Assembly (NCBI GenBank): GCA_003963115.1
Contig: RXJQ01000024.1
Coordinates: 1-64,000, forward strand
Direction of reading: 5' to 3'
Source of the DNA: Burkholderiales bacterium
Lineage (GTDB): Bacteria; Pseudomonadota; Gammaproteobacteria; Burkholderiales; Burkholderiaceae_C
Length of the DNA stretch: 64,000 bases
In this document: positions 37,938-47,636 of the stretch, piece after piece
Layout: each line of letters begins with the position of its first letter
Position numbering within the stretch: position 1 is the stretch's first letter
Translations under genes and position numbers: made by a program
Notes under the pieces: generated by a model
Told to the model about the DNA's origin: nothing
The model's database searches: none
The model's input: only the letters and a program-made list of their open reading frames with translations

Positions 37938-39500
37938 TCACGACGCCTGCAAAACGCGCCGGTATTGAATGGCCTCGGCCATGTGCGCTTGCCGGACCTC
38001 ATCGGCACCCGCCAGATCGGCAATCGTGCGTGCCAGCTTGAGCACACGGTGAAAGGCCCGACCGGACCAGCCCAGGCGCGCACAGGCCGTTTGCAGGAAG
38101 GCCATGGCCTGGCGATCGGCCTGCGCATGCGCCTCGAGCAAGGCGCCGCTCAACGCGGCGTTGAGCACGCCCTGGCGAAGGCGCTGCCTGTCATGGGCCC
38201 GCTGCACACGCAAGGCGATGCTGGCGCTGCTCTCGCCATCAGGGCTCGCTGCCAGCACCTCGGGTGACACGGCCGGCACATCGATCTGCACATCAACCCG
38301 GTCCAGCAAAGGGCCGCTGAGCTTGGCCTGATAGCGCGCAACCTGATCGGGCGTGCATCGACAGGCTTTCAGCGGGTTGCCAAAATGGCCACATGGACAT
38401 GGGTTCATCGCAGCGATCAGCTGGAAGCGCGCCGGGAAATCATGGCGCCTGGCCGCCCTGGCAATCGTGATGTGGCCTGTTTCAAGCGGCTCGCGCAAGG
38501 CCTCGAGGGCAGCGCGGGGGAACTCGGGCAATTCATCCAGAAACAAGATGCCATGGTGCGCCAGCGAGATCTCGCCAGGCCGTGGTGGCGAACCACCACC
38601 GACAAGCGCCACCGATGAGGCTGTGTGATGCGGGCTGCGCATCTGACGCTGGCGCCAGCAGCGGGGATCGAAGCGCCCCGCCAGACTCAGTACCGCGGCA
38701 GATTCCAACGCCTCGTCGTCATTCAAAGGCGGCAGCAGCCCCGCAAAGCGCTGTGCCAGCATCGACTTGCCCGTGCCCGGCGGACCCACCATCAGCAGCG
38801 AATGCCCGCCCGCCGCCGCCACCTCCAGCGCACGCTTGGCTGCGGTCTGGCCTTTGACCTCCATGAGGTCAGGCAGCACGAGCGATTGGCCAAGCGTTGC
38901 AGCGGGTGTGGCCCGCACGAGGTCCTGACCGTTGGCCTGAGCATCCTGTGCGCGCAAGGCCTCGACCACGTCCATCAGATGATGGGCACCATACAAGCGC
39001 ACGCCGTCGACCAGCGCGGCTTCCTTCGCGCTGTCAGATGGCAAGACCAGGCCGCGTGGTCTGTCGCCCGCTCGGGATTCGCCTTTGCCACGCTTCAGCT
39101 GCACGCGCCTGAGTGCCAAGGCCATGGGCAAGGCACCTCTGACAGGCCTGAGTTCCCCACCCAGCGACAACTCTCCGGCGAACTCCAGCTCATCGAGCTT
39201 GGCCAGGTCCAAATGCCCCATCGCGGCCAGGATGCCCAGTGCAATCGGTAGATCGAACCGGCCTGACTCCTTGGGAAGATCCGCAGGGGCCAAGTTCACT
39301 GTGACTCGCTTGTTGAAAGGAAACTCCAGCCCCGAGTTGCTGAGTGCGGCACGCACGCGTTCGCGGGCTTCCTTGACCTCGGTATCAACCAGCCCCACCA
39401 GCGTGAACGAGGGCAAACCGTTGGCCAGGTGGACTTCCACGGTGACCTCCGGCGCATTGAGGCCATCGAGTGCGCGGCTGTGAACGGTGGCCAGGGGCAT
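37938..39500 (-). CDS. comM: ComM/YifB-family Mg-chelatase-like AAA+ ATPase
   Basis: 520 residues. An N-terminal Lon-protease-like fold (VHSRALDGLNAPEVTVEVHL, LPSFTLVGLVDTEVKEARERV) is followed by an AAA+ module with Walker A GPPGTGKSMLAQRFAGLLP, Walker B HHGILFLDELPEF, and a zinc-ribbon-like NPCPCGHFG...ACRC insert. ComM is a branch-migration helicase used in natural transformation. Complete; no sign of disruption. It is divergent from glnK. Confidence 0.93.
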   Translation of the reverse strand: MPLATVHSRALDGLNAPEVTVEVHLANGLPSFTLVGLVDTEVKEARERVRAALSNSGLEFPFNKRVTVNLAPADLPKESGRFDLPIALGILAAMGHLDLAKLDELEFAGELSLGGELRPVRGALPMALALRRVQLKRGKGESRAGDRPRGLVLPSDSAKEAALVDGVRLYGAHHLMDVVEALRAQDAQANGQDLVRATPAATLGQSLVLPDLMEVKGQTAAKRALEVAAAGGHSLLMVGPPGTGKSMLAQRFAGLLPPLNDDEALESAAVLSLAGRFDPRCWRQRQMRSPHHTASSVALVGGGSPPRPGEISLAHHGILFLDELPEFPRAALEALREPLETGHITIARAARRHDFPARFQLIAAMNPCPCGHFGNPLKACRCTPDQVARYQAKLSGPLLDRVDVQIDVPAVSPEVLAASPDGESSASIALRVQRAHDRQRLRQGVLNAALSGALLEAHAQADRQAMAFLQTACARLGWSGRAFHRVLKLARTIADLAGADEVRQAHMAEAIQYRRVLQAS

Positions 39501-39664
39501 GTCGCTGCAACCTCAGGAATGGACGTGAAGCCCGTGATGCTAGCCAGCCAGCGCGACGGCGTCTTCCCCCGAACGGGCCCCTCTTGAAGGCGACTTGACG
39601 CCCCCGAGCAGTACCACACAGCCCCATTGCAGGGCGATGCTCCCTAGAGCGGAATCACCTCTGA
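39501..39664. other. comM-glnK divergent spacer, comM-proximal part
   Basis: No gene seen. It should hold the comM promoter on the minus strand. It is GC-rich to about 39655 and then becomes AT-rich toward the NtrC-type sites. Confidence 0.4.
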
Positions 39665-39679
39665 GCACATTAATGGTGC
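39665..39679 (+). promoter_or_regulatory. NtrC-type binding site, distal
   Basis: GCAC-ATTAATG-GTGC matches the GCAC-N7-GTGC core of NtrC enhancer sites. It lies about 165 bases before the expected glnK transcription start, a normal enhancer distance. Confidence 0.65.
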
Positions 39680-39715
39680 ACACAAATGAGGCAATCGTGA
39701 TTCATTTACGTGTGA

Positions 39716-39730
39716 GCACCTTATTAGTGC
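39716..39730 (+). promoter_or_regulatory. NtrC-type binding site, proximal
   Basis: GCAC-CTTATTA-GTGC, a second GCAC-N7-GTGC dyad, centre to centre 51 bases after the first (about five helical turns), so both sites face the same side of the DNA. Confidence 0.65.
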
Positions 39731-39744
39731 GAATACAGAGTTAA

Positions 39745-40206
<462 letters not shown>

Positions 40207-40307
40207 TTGCTCTCGGGCATCCCGCCTGATTCCCCTCCCTTTTTGTGGCCCACACCAATAGGTGTGCGTGCTGTAGCTCACCTATTTCAGTTCCAAGAGG
40301 CTCCCAC

Positions 40308-41852
40308 ATGAGAAAACTCCTTGCGTCAATCGCACTGGGGCTCGCCGCCTTCGGTGTACTGGGCGTGTCTTACGCTCAGGACACTGCTTCGGCCCCAGTC
40401 GCGGCATCAGCCACCGAAGCCGCATCGGCCGCCGCTCCTGCCGCTTCTGAAGCCGCACCCGCTGCGGCTGCGGCTTCCGACGCAGCGTCCGCTGCCGCAG
40501 CTGCCGCGTCGCAACCCGTGCCCAACAAGGGCGACACCACCTGGATGCTGGTCTCCACCCTGCTGGTGATCCTGATGACCGTGCCTGGCCTGGCCCTGTT
40601 CTACGGCGGCCTGGTGCGCAGCAAGAACATGCTGTCCGTGCTGATGCAGGTGATGGTGGGTTTCTCGCTGATCGTCGTGCTGTGGTTCGTTTACGGCTAC
40701 AGCCTGGCCTTCACCGAGGGTAATGCCTTCATCGGTGGCATGGACCGCATCCTGATGAAGGGCATCTGGGACAACGTTGGCGGCACCTTCGCCAACGCTG
40801 CCACCTTCAGCAAGGGTGTGTACATCCCCGAACTGGTGTTCGCGGCCTTCCAGGCCACCTTCGCCGGCATCACCTGCTGCCTGATCATTGGTGCCTTCGC
40901 CGAACGCGCCAAGTTCTCGGCCGTGCTGCTGTTCCTGGTGCTGTGGTTCACCTTCAGCTATGCCCCGATCGCCCACATGGTCTGGTTCTGGGAAGGTCCT
41001 GACGCTTACTCCAGCAAGGCTGTGGTTGACGCCGTGAACGCCAAGGCCGGTCTGATCTGGCAATGGGGCGCGCTGGACTTCGCCGGCGGTACCGTGGTGC
41101 ACATCAACGCCGCTGTCGCAGGTCTGGTCGGTGCCTTCATGATCGGCAAGCGCATTGGCTTCGGCAAGGAATCGTTCACCCCGCACTCGCTGACGCTGAC
41201 CATGGTTGGCGCCTCGCTGCTGTGGGTGGGCTGGTTCGGCTTCAACGCAGGCTCCGCCCTGGAAGCTGGTGGCTTCGCTGCCCTGGCCTTCATGAACACC
41301 TTCATCGCCACCGCTGCCGCTGTGCTGGGCTGGTGTCTGGGTGAAGGCCTGCTCAAGGGCAAGGCTTCGATGCTGGGTGCCGCTTCGGGTGCCGTCGCAG
41401 GTCTGGTCGCCATCACACCCGCTGCCGGCAACGTCGGCCTGGGTGGCGCCGTGATCATCGGCTTCGGCGCCGGTCTGGTCTGCCTGTGGGGCGTGACGGG
41501 CCTCAAGAAGCTGCTGGGCGCGGACGACACGCTGGACGTGTTCGGCGTGCACGGCGTTGGCGGTATCTTCGGTGCCCTGACCACCGGTATCTTCAACTCG
41601 CCCAACCTGGGTGGCCCAAGCACGGTGGCCGACTGGGTCACGGTGACCATGACCACCCCCAAGGACTTCTCGATCTGGACTCAGTTCGTGATCCAGGCCA
41701 AGGCTGTGGGCGTGACCGTGGTGTGGTCGGCTGTGGTCTCGCTGATCGCCTACAAGATCGTTGATCTGGTGATCGGTCTGCGTGTGTCGGAAGAAGACGA
41801 GCGCGAAGGCCTGGACATCACGTCTCACGGCGAAACGGCTTATCACAAGTAA
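40308..41852 (+). CDS. amtB: Ammonium transporter
   Basis: 514 residues. A Sec signal peptide ending SYA-Q and an Ala-rich linker of about 45 residues precede eleven membrane helices. Family motifs: MTVPGLALFYGGLVRSKNML, and the twin histidines in DVFGVHGVGGIFGALTTG and VVHINAAVAG. The C-terminal tail (LRVSEEDEREGLDITSHGE) is the GlnK-contact segment. Start at 40308. It is co-transcribed with glnK 101 bases upstream and ends with a terminator. Confidence 0.95.
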   Translation: MRKLLASIALGLAAFGVLGVSYAQDTASAPVAASATEAASAAAPAASEAAPAAAAASDAASAAAAAASQPVPNKGDTTWMLVSTLLVILMTVPGLALFYGGLVRSKNMLSVLMQVMVGFSLIVVLWFVYGYSLAFTEGNAFIGGMDRILMKGIWDNVGGTFANAATFSKGVYIPELVFAAFQATFAGITCCLIIGAFAERAKFSAVLLFLVLWFTFSYAPIAHMVWFWEGPDAYSSKAVVDAVNAKAGLIWQWGALDFAGGTVVHINAAVAGLVGAFMIGKRIGFGKESFTPHSLTLTMVGASLLWVGWFGFNAGSALEAGGFAALAFMNTFIATAAAVLGWCLGEGLLKGKASMLGAASGAVAGLVAITPAAGNVGLGGAVIIGFGAGLVCLWGVTGLKKLLGADDTLDVFGVHGVGGIFGALTTGIFNSPNLGGPSTVADWVTVTMTTPKDFSIWTQFVIQAKAVGVTVVWSAVVSLIAYKIVDLVIGLRVSEEDEREGLDITSHGETAYHK

Positions 41853-41916
41853 TCCCACTGGTGATCTGCCTGACCGGGGCGGCCTCTCTGGGCTGCTTCG
41901 GTCGATTCAGATGCGC

Positions 41917-41950
41917 AAAAAGGCTGCCTTCGGGCAGCCTTTTGCTTTTT
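41917..41950 (+). terminator. Rho-independent terminator after amtB
   Basis: AAAAGGCTGCC (from 41917) and GGCAGCCTTTT pair around a TTCG loop, followed by GCTTTTTTT. It is a strong stem-loop about 65 bases after the amtB stop. Confidence 0.9.
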
Positions 41951-42074
41951 TTGGTGCGGCCGCTGGAGCGGGTGGCTTTGGTGAATACGCTCTTGAATAA
42001 GACGCAGCCGCCCTGATCTTGCTACGATTGCCGCGCAAGCAAATACGCAAATCAACCATAGCCAGCCCCGCACC

Positions 42075-43370
42075 ATGGTCCCTCACCTGATCACCGCCCT
42101 GACCGGCCCCATCAACGAGCTGGAGCAGCGCATGCTGGAGTCCGTGCCCGCCATCGAACGCTGGTTCCGGCTGGAATGGATGGAGCACACGCCCCCCTTC
42201 TACACCTCGGTGGACTTGCGCAATGCAGGTTTCAAGCTCGCTCCGGTCGACACCAACCTCTACCCCGGCGGCTTCAACAACCTGACCCCGGAGATGCTGC
42301 CCCTGGCCGTGCAGGCCGCCATGGCCGCCATCGAGAAGATCTGCCCGGAAGCCAAGAACCTGCTGCTCATCCCCGAGAAACACACCCGCAACACTTTCTA
42401 TCTGTCGAACGTTCAGCGCCTGGTGCAGATCTTCGCCACGGCCGGCCTCAACGTCCGCCTAGGAACACTTGACGACAGCATCACCGAGCCCACGGAACTG
42501 TCCTTGGCCGACGGCTCCACTTTGACGCTGGAGCCGCTCGTGCGCACCAAGCGCCGCCTGGGCCTCAAGCACTTCGACCCCTGCACCATCCTGCTCAACA
42601 ACGATCTGTCGGCCGGTATTCCCAGCGTGCTGGAAGACCTGCACGAGCAGTACCTCCTGCCCCCCCTGCATGCCGGCTGGGCCGTGCGCCGCAAGAGCCG
42701 GCATTTCGAGTCGTATGAAGAGGTCGCCAAGAAGTTCGCCAAGCTGCTGGGCATGGACCCCTGGCTGATCAACCCCATGTATTCGGTCTGCGACGAGGTC
42801 AATTTCCAGGAGGGCACCGGCTCGGAATGCCTGGAAGCGCAGGTCGATGCCCTGCTGAACAAGATCCGCCGCAAGTACAAGGAATACGGCATCAACGAGA
42901 AGCCTTTCGCCATCGTCAAGGCCGACAACGGCACCTATGGCATGGGCATCATGACCGTGCGCGACGCCAAGGAGGTGGTCGAACTCAACCGCCGCACGCG
43001 CAACAAGATGTCGGTGGTCAAGGATGGCCAGGAGGTCAACCGCGTGATCATCCAGGAGGGCGTCCCCACCTATGAGCGCATCAATGAGGCCGTGGCCGAA
43101 CCCGTGGTCTACATGATCGACCGTTACGTCGTGGGCGGCTTCTACCGTGTCCACGCCGAGCGGGGGGTCGACGAAAACCTCAACGCCCCCGGCTCCAGCT
43201 TCGAGCCCCTGGCCTTCGCTGAGCCGACCCAGTTGCCCCGCCCCGGCCTGAAACCGGGTGCCAGCGCCCCCAATCGCTTCTATATGTATGGGGTTATCGG
43301 ACGCCTGGCCATGCTGGCAGCCAGTTACGAACTGGAGGCCACCGACCCGAACGCCGAGGTTTATGCCTGA
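42075..43370 (+). CDS. gshA: Glutamate-cysteine ligase, proteobacterial GshA type
   Basis: 431 residues. First step of glutathione synthesis, joining glutamate and cysteine with ATP. The sequence is of the distinct betaproteobacterial GshA group (PF08886-like), with [32 protein letters not shown] and [14 protein letters not shown] near the N-terminus and [20 protein letters not shown] in the ATP-grasp-like part. gshB lies 3 kb downstream in the same run, with kup and benE between. Confidence 0.92.
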   Translation: MVPHLITALTGPINELEQRMLESVPAIERWFRLEWMEHTPPFYTSVDLRNAGFKLAPVDTNLYPGGFNNLTPEMLPLAVQAAMAAIEKICPEAKNLLLIPEKHTRNTFYLSNVQRLVQIFATAGLNVRLGTLDDSITEPTELSLADGSTLTLEPLVRTKRRLGLKHFDPCTILLNNDLSAGIPSVLEDLHEQYLLPPLHAGWAVRRKSRHFESYEEVAKKFAKLLGMDPWLINPMYSVCDEVNFQEGTGSECLEAQVDALLNKIRRKYKEYGINEKPFAIVKADNGTYGMGIMTVRDAKEVVELNRRTRNKMSVVKDGQEVNRVIIQEGVPTYERINEAVAEPVVYMIDRYVVGGFYRVHAERGVDENLNAPGSSFEPLAFAEPTQLPRPGLKPGASAPNRFYMYGVIGRLAMLAASYELEATDPNAEVYA

Positions 43371-43465
43371 TTGGCCACAGTTGGAGGCCACCGGCTTGTG
43401 CATTGCAACAAAAACCGGCCCGTAAACCGGCAGAATGGGGGCGTGTTGAACAGCATCGTCTGATC

Positions 43466-45373
43466 GTGCAAGCAACTGTTGATGGACACGCCCCTGCCGC
43501 CAAGGCTTCCCCCGAGGGGAGGCAGTTGGCCGCGCTGACCCTGGGCGCCCTGGGCGTGGTCTATGGGGACATCGGTACCAGTCCCCTCTACGCACTCAAG
43601 GAAGTGTTCAACACTGGCCACGCGCCGGTCAGCCACGACAACATCCTGGGGGTGCTCTCCATGGTGTTCTGGACGCTGACCGTCATCGTGTCCACGAAAT
43701 ACGTGGCCATGGTGCTCAAGGCGAGCAACAACGGTGAAGGCGGCACCATGGCGCTGATGGCCCTGGCCTCCAGTGCCACCGAATCCAAACCGCGCCTGCG
43801 CTATGCCCTGATCGTGATGGGTATCCTGGGCGCGGCACTGTTTTATGGCGATGGGGTGATCACGCCGGCCATCTCGGTGCTGTCGGCCGTGGAGGGCCTG
43901 GAAATCGCCACGCCGGCCTTCAAACCCTATATCGCGCCGATCACGCTGATCATCCTGGCCACGCTCTATGCCGTCCAGAAGCACGGCACGGGCGCGGTGG
44001 GCAAGTTCTTCGGGCCGATCACGGTGGTGTGGTTCCTCTCGCTGGCTGGCTTTGGAGGCATGTGGGTGGTGCGTCAGCCCGAGGTACTGCATGCGCTGAA
44101 CCCCTATTGGGCGTTTCATTTCGCCATCCAGAGCGGTTGGAACACGATGCTGATCCTGGGTGCCGTCTTCCTGGCCGTCACCGGTGCGGAGGCGCTCTAC
44201 GCCGACATGGGCCACTTTGGCAAACGCCCGATCCAGCTGGCCTGGTACAGCCTGGTCTTCCCTGCGCTGATCTTGAACTACTTTGGTCAAGGTGCGCTCA
44301 TCCTGGCCAAGCCCGAGGCGGTCAACAACCCCTTCTTCCTGCTGGTGCCGGACTGGGCGCTGCTGCCCATGGTCGGGCTGGCCACGGTGGCCACGGTGAT
44401 CGCGTCGCAGGCCACCATCTCGGGCACCTTCTCGGTGACCAAGCAGGCCATCCAGCTGGGCTATCTGCCGCGCCTGAACATGATCTACACCTCGGTCAAG
44501 GAAGCCGGGCAGATCTACATCCCTTCGGTCAACTGGATGCAGTTCGGCGCCATCGTGATCGCCGTGGGCATCTTCGGTTCGTCGAGCGCACTGGCCACGG
44601 CCTACGGCATCGCGGTGACGGCCACCATGGTGCTGACCACACTGATGATCTTCTTCGTGATGCGCTATCGCTGGAATTACCCATGGTTGCTGTGTGCCGG
44701 CAGCACAGGCTTCTTCCTGGCCATCGAGCTGATCTTCTTCTCGTCCAACGTGCTGAAGGTGGTGCATGGCGGCTGGTTCACCCTGCTGATCGCCGCCTTT
44801 GTGTTCAGCATCATGCTGACCTGGAAGCGCGGCCGCATCCTGATGGCCGAGGCCCTGCGCAACGATGCCATCGACCTGCCCTCCTTCCTGGAAGCCATCT
44901 TCCAGAGCCCGCCCACGCGCGTGGCCGGCACCGCCGTCTTCCTCAATTCAGACAAGGGCAACACGCCCAACGCGATGCTGCACAACCTCAAGCACAACAA
45001 GGTGCTGCACAGGCAGAACCTGTTCGTGACCGTGAAGTCGCATGAGGTGCCCTGGATCGGAGGCGAGGAGCGCGTCGAAGTCGAGCCGCTTGGACACGAC
45101 TGTTGGCAGATCAGCCTGCACTTCGGTTTCATGAACATCCAGGATGTGCCCGAGGCGCTCAAGCTCATCAAGGGACACGGCATTGATCTGGACCCGATGG
45201 AAACGTCCTATTTCCTGTCTCGCGACATCGTCATCCCGACCATCGGCACCGGCATGGCACCGTGGCGCGAGAAGCTGTTTGCCAGCATGCACCGCAATGC
45301 GGCTGATGCGGCCGGCTTCCTGAGCCTGCCGGCCAACCGCGTGGTGGAGCTGGGCTCCAAGGTCGAGATCTGA
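43466..45373 (+). CDS. kup: Low-affinity potassium transporter Kup
   Basis: 635 residues, about twelve membrane helices and a cytoplasmic tail. K+/H+ symport; motifs [21 protein letters not shown] at the N-terminus and [18 protein letters not shown] further on are diagnostic. The start is uncertain: GTG at 43466 gives the normal family length but has no clear ribosome site, while a TTG at 43403 adds 21 residues with GGAGG too far upstream. The stop overlaps a possible CTG start of benE. Confidence 0.92.
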   Translation: MQATVDGHAPAAKASPEGRQLAALTLGALGVVYGDIGTSPLYALKEVFNTGHAPVSHDNILGVLSMVFWTLTVIVSTKYVAMVLKASNNGEGGTMALMALASSATESKPRLRYALIVMGILGAALFYGDGVITPAISVLSAVEGLEIATPAFKPYIAPITLIILATLYAVQKHGTGAVGKFFGPITVVWFLSLAGFGGMWVVRQPEVLHALNPYWAFHFAIQSGWNTMLILGAVFLAVTGAEALYADMGHFGKRPIQLAWYSLVFPALILNYFGQGALILAKPEAVNNPFFLLVPDWALLPMVGLATVATVIASQATISGTFSVTKQAIQLGYLPRLNMIYTSVKEAGQIYIPSVNWMQFGAIVIAVGIFGSSSALATAYGIAVTATMVLTTLMIFFVMRYRWNYPWLLCAGSTGFFLAIELIFFSSNVLKVVHGGWFTLLIAAFVFSIMLTWKRGRILMAEALRNDAIDLPSFLEAIFQSPPTRVAGTAVFLNSDKGNTPNAMLHNLKHNKVLHRQNLFVTVKSHEVPWIGGEERVEVEPLGHDCWQISLHFGFMNIQDVPEALKLIKGHGIDLDPMETSYFLSRDIVIPTIGTGMAPWREKLFASMHRNAADAAGFLSLPANRVVELGSKVEI

Positions 45374-45405
45374 GCACACCTGCGCCTTCATCGTCGTCGC
45401 CCCAT

Positions 45406-46590
45406 GTGCTGCGAGACCTGTCGCCCGCAGCGGTGTCGGCCGGCTTTGTCGCCACGCTGGTGGGCTTCACCAGCACCATCGCGCTGATCTTCCACGCGGC
45501 CCGCTCATTGGGCGCCACACCGGAGCAGATCAGCTCATGGGTGCTGGCGCTGGGCATCGGCATGGGCCTGACCACGATCGGCCTGTCGCTGTGGACGCGT
45601 GCGCCCATCCTGATCACCTGGTCCACACCAGGTGCGGCCGTGATCGCCAGTGCGGCCAGCGGCGTGTCGCTGGGCGAGGCCACGGGCGCCTTCCTCGTGT
45701 GTGGCGTGTTGATGCTCTTGTGCGGCATCACACGCTGGTTTGAGCGCATCATGGACCGCATCCCCGTGGCACTGGCCTCGGCCCTGCTGGCGGGCATCCT
45801 GGCCAAATTCGCGCTGATGGCCTTTGCCGGCGGCTCGGCCAACCCGGGCCTGGTGGTGGCCATGCTGCTGACCTACCTGGTGGGTAAGCGCTGGTGGCCA
45901 CGTTATGCCGTGCTGGGCGTGCTGCTGCTGGGCACCGGTCTGGCTGCCGCACAGGGCCTGCTCAACACAAAGGCGCTGAACCTGAGCTGGGCCCAGCCGG
46001 TGTGGGTAACGCCGCAGTGGTCCTGGCATGCGGTCATCGGCATGGGTCTGCCTTTGTTTATCGTGACCATGGCTTCGCAGGCGGTGCCGGGTGTGTCGGC
46101 CATCCGCGTGTCGGGCTATGCGGCGCCGGTGTCGCCCTTGATGAGCTGGTCTGGCCTGGCCACCATCGTGCTGGCGCCTTTCGGTGGCTATACCTTCAAC
46201 CTGGCGGCCATCACGGCGGCCATCGTGCTCAACCCGCATGCGCACAGCGACCCGGCGAAGCGCTACACCGCTGCAGTCATGGCAGGCCTGTTCTACCTCG
46301 CCATGGGCGCGCTGGGCGGTGCCGTGGCCGGGCTGCTCAATGCCTTCCCGCCGACGCTGATCATGGGCGTGGCCGGCATGGCCTTGCTGGGCACCATCGC
46401 CAATGGCATGGCGGCCGCCCTGCGTGAAGAGCGCTTTCGCGAGGCGGCGCTTATCACGTTTCTCGTGACGCTGTCGGGCGTGACGATATTGGGCGTAGGC
46501 TCGGCCTTCTGGGGCCTGGTGGCCGGCGTGCTCACGCTGTTCGTGGAAAACTTCCGTCATCGCCCTGACCTGGATACCGACGCATCATGA
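45406..46590 (+). CDS. benE: BenE-family benzoate/H+ symporter-like transporter
   Basis: 394 residues, about twelve membrane helices. It opens with LSPAAVSAGFVATLVGFTST and has the WSTPGAAVIASAASGVSLGEATGAF and GGYTFNLAAITAAIVLNP motifs of BenE proteins. GTG at 45406 is the first standard start but lacks a ribosome site. A CTG at 45370, overlapping the kup stop as CTGA with AAGG 7 bases upstream, would add [11 protein letters not shown] and may be the true start. No benzoate catabolic genes are near, so the substrate is uncertain. It overlaps gshB by 4 bases. Confidence 0.85.
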   Translation: MLRDLSPAAVSAGFVATLVGFTSTIALIFHAARSLGATPEQISSWVLALGIGMGLTTIGLSLWTRAPILITWSTPGAAVIASAASGVSLGEATGAFLVCGVLMLLCGITRWFERIMDRIPVALASALLAGILAKFALMAFAGGSANPGLVVAMLLTYLVGKRWWPRYAVLGVLLLGTGLAAAQGLLNTKALNLSWAQPVWVTPQWSWHAVIGMGLPLFIVTMASQAVPGVSAIRVSGYAAPVSPLMSWSGLATIVLAPFGGYTFNLAAITAAIVLNPHAHSDPAKRYTAAVMAGLFYLAMGALGGAVAGLLNAFPPTLIMGVAGMALLGTIANGMAAALREERFREAALITFLVTLSGVTILGVGSAFWGLVAGVLTLFVENFRHRPDLDTDAS

Positions 46591-47537
46591 AGCTGCTCTT
46601 CGTTGCCGACCCACTGCACACCTTCAAAACCTACAAGGACAGCACCTTCGCGATGATGCGAGAGGCGGCCGCGCGCGGCCATGAGCTGTGGGCCTGCGAA
46701 CCGCATGACATCGTCTGGCAACGAGGCGGGCAAGTGCAGGCCCAGGCACGCCGCATTGCCTTGACGGACGATGTGCACGACTGGTTCGACGAACTCGAAG
46801 CCGCCGAGCTGGCCCTGGCTGCGGTGGACGCCGTGCTGATGCGCAAGGACCCGCCTTTTGATGCCGAGTACCTTTACACCACGCACCTGCTGACCCAGGC
46901 CGAGCGCGAGGGTGCCAGGGTGTTCAACAAGCCGCAGGCCCTGCGCGAGCACCCCGAGAAGCTGGCAATCCTGGAGTTCCCGCTCTACATCGCGCCCACG
47001 CTGGTGACACGCAGCATCGACGCCGTGCGCGCCTTCCACGCCACCCACAAGGACATCATCCTCAAGCCTCTGGACGGCATGGGCGGCATGGGCATTTTCC
47101 GCGTGCGCGACGATGGCCTCAATCTTGGCAGCATCGCCGAAACGCTCACCAAGGATGGCCAGCAGACCATCATGGTCCAGCAGTTCCTGCCTGCCATTGC
47201 CCAAGGCGACAAGCGCGTGCTGCTGATTGACGGCGAGCCCGTGCCCTATGCCCTGGCCCGCATCCCGCAAGGCGGCGAGGTGCGCGGCAACCTGGCGGCC
47301 GGCGGCAAGGGGGTGGCCCAGCCGCTGAGCGAATCCGACCTGGCGATTGCACGGCACCTGGGGCCCATCCTGGCGGCGCGCGGCCTGCTGCTGGTGGGGC
47401 TGGACATCATCGGCGAGCGGCTCACCGAGATCAACGTGACCAGCCCGACGTGTTTCCAGGAGATCACCCAGCAGACGGGCTGGGACGTGGCCAAGCGTTT
47501 CATCGACGCGCTGGAAGCCCGCGTCCAGGCCGCTTGA
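46587..47537 (+). CDS. gshB: Glutathione synthetase
   Basis: 316 residues, ATP-grasp enzyme joining gamma-glutamylcysteine and glycine. MKLLFVADPLHTFKTYKDSTFAMM at the N-terminus, LMRKDPPFDAEYLYTTHLL, KPLDGMGGMGIFRV, and INVTSPTCFQEI are family signatures. ATGA overlap with benE couples it to the gshA-kup-benE run. Confidence 0.95.
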   Translation: MKLLFVADPLHTFKTYKDSTFAMMREAAARGHELWACEPHDIVWQRGGQVQAQARRIALTDDVHDWFDELEAAELALAAVDAVLMRKDPPFDAEYLYTTHLLTQAEREGARVFNKPQALREHPEKLAILEFPLYIAPTLVTRSIDAVRAFHATHKDIILKPLDGMGGMGIFRVRDDGLNLGSIAETLTKDGQQTIMVQQFLPAIAQGDKRVLLIDGEPVPYALARIPQGGEVRGNLAAGGKGVAQPLSESDLAIARHLGPILAARGLLLVGLDIIGERLTEINVTSPTCFQEITQQTGWDVAKRFIDALEARVQAA

Positions 47538-47636
47538 ACTGACGGGGCGGCGGCTCTCACCAAGATCGCACCCTCAAAACCTGGCCAAGCGGCGACAATA
47601 GCGGGTTGTCTTCTCTTCACCGCACTGCGATCCCCC

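Noticed and set aside
43403-43465. TTG-started N-terminal extension of Kup
   Set aside because: The added residues do not resemble Kup proteins and the GGAGG is too far upstream; kept only as an alternative.
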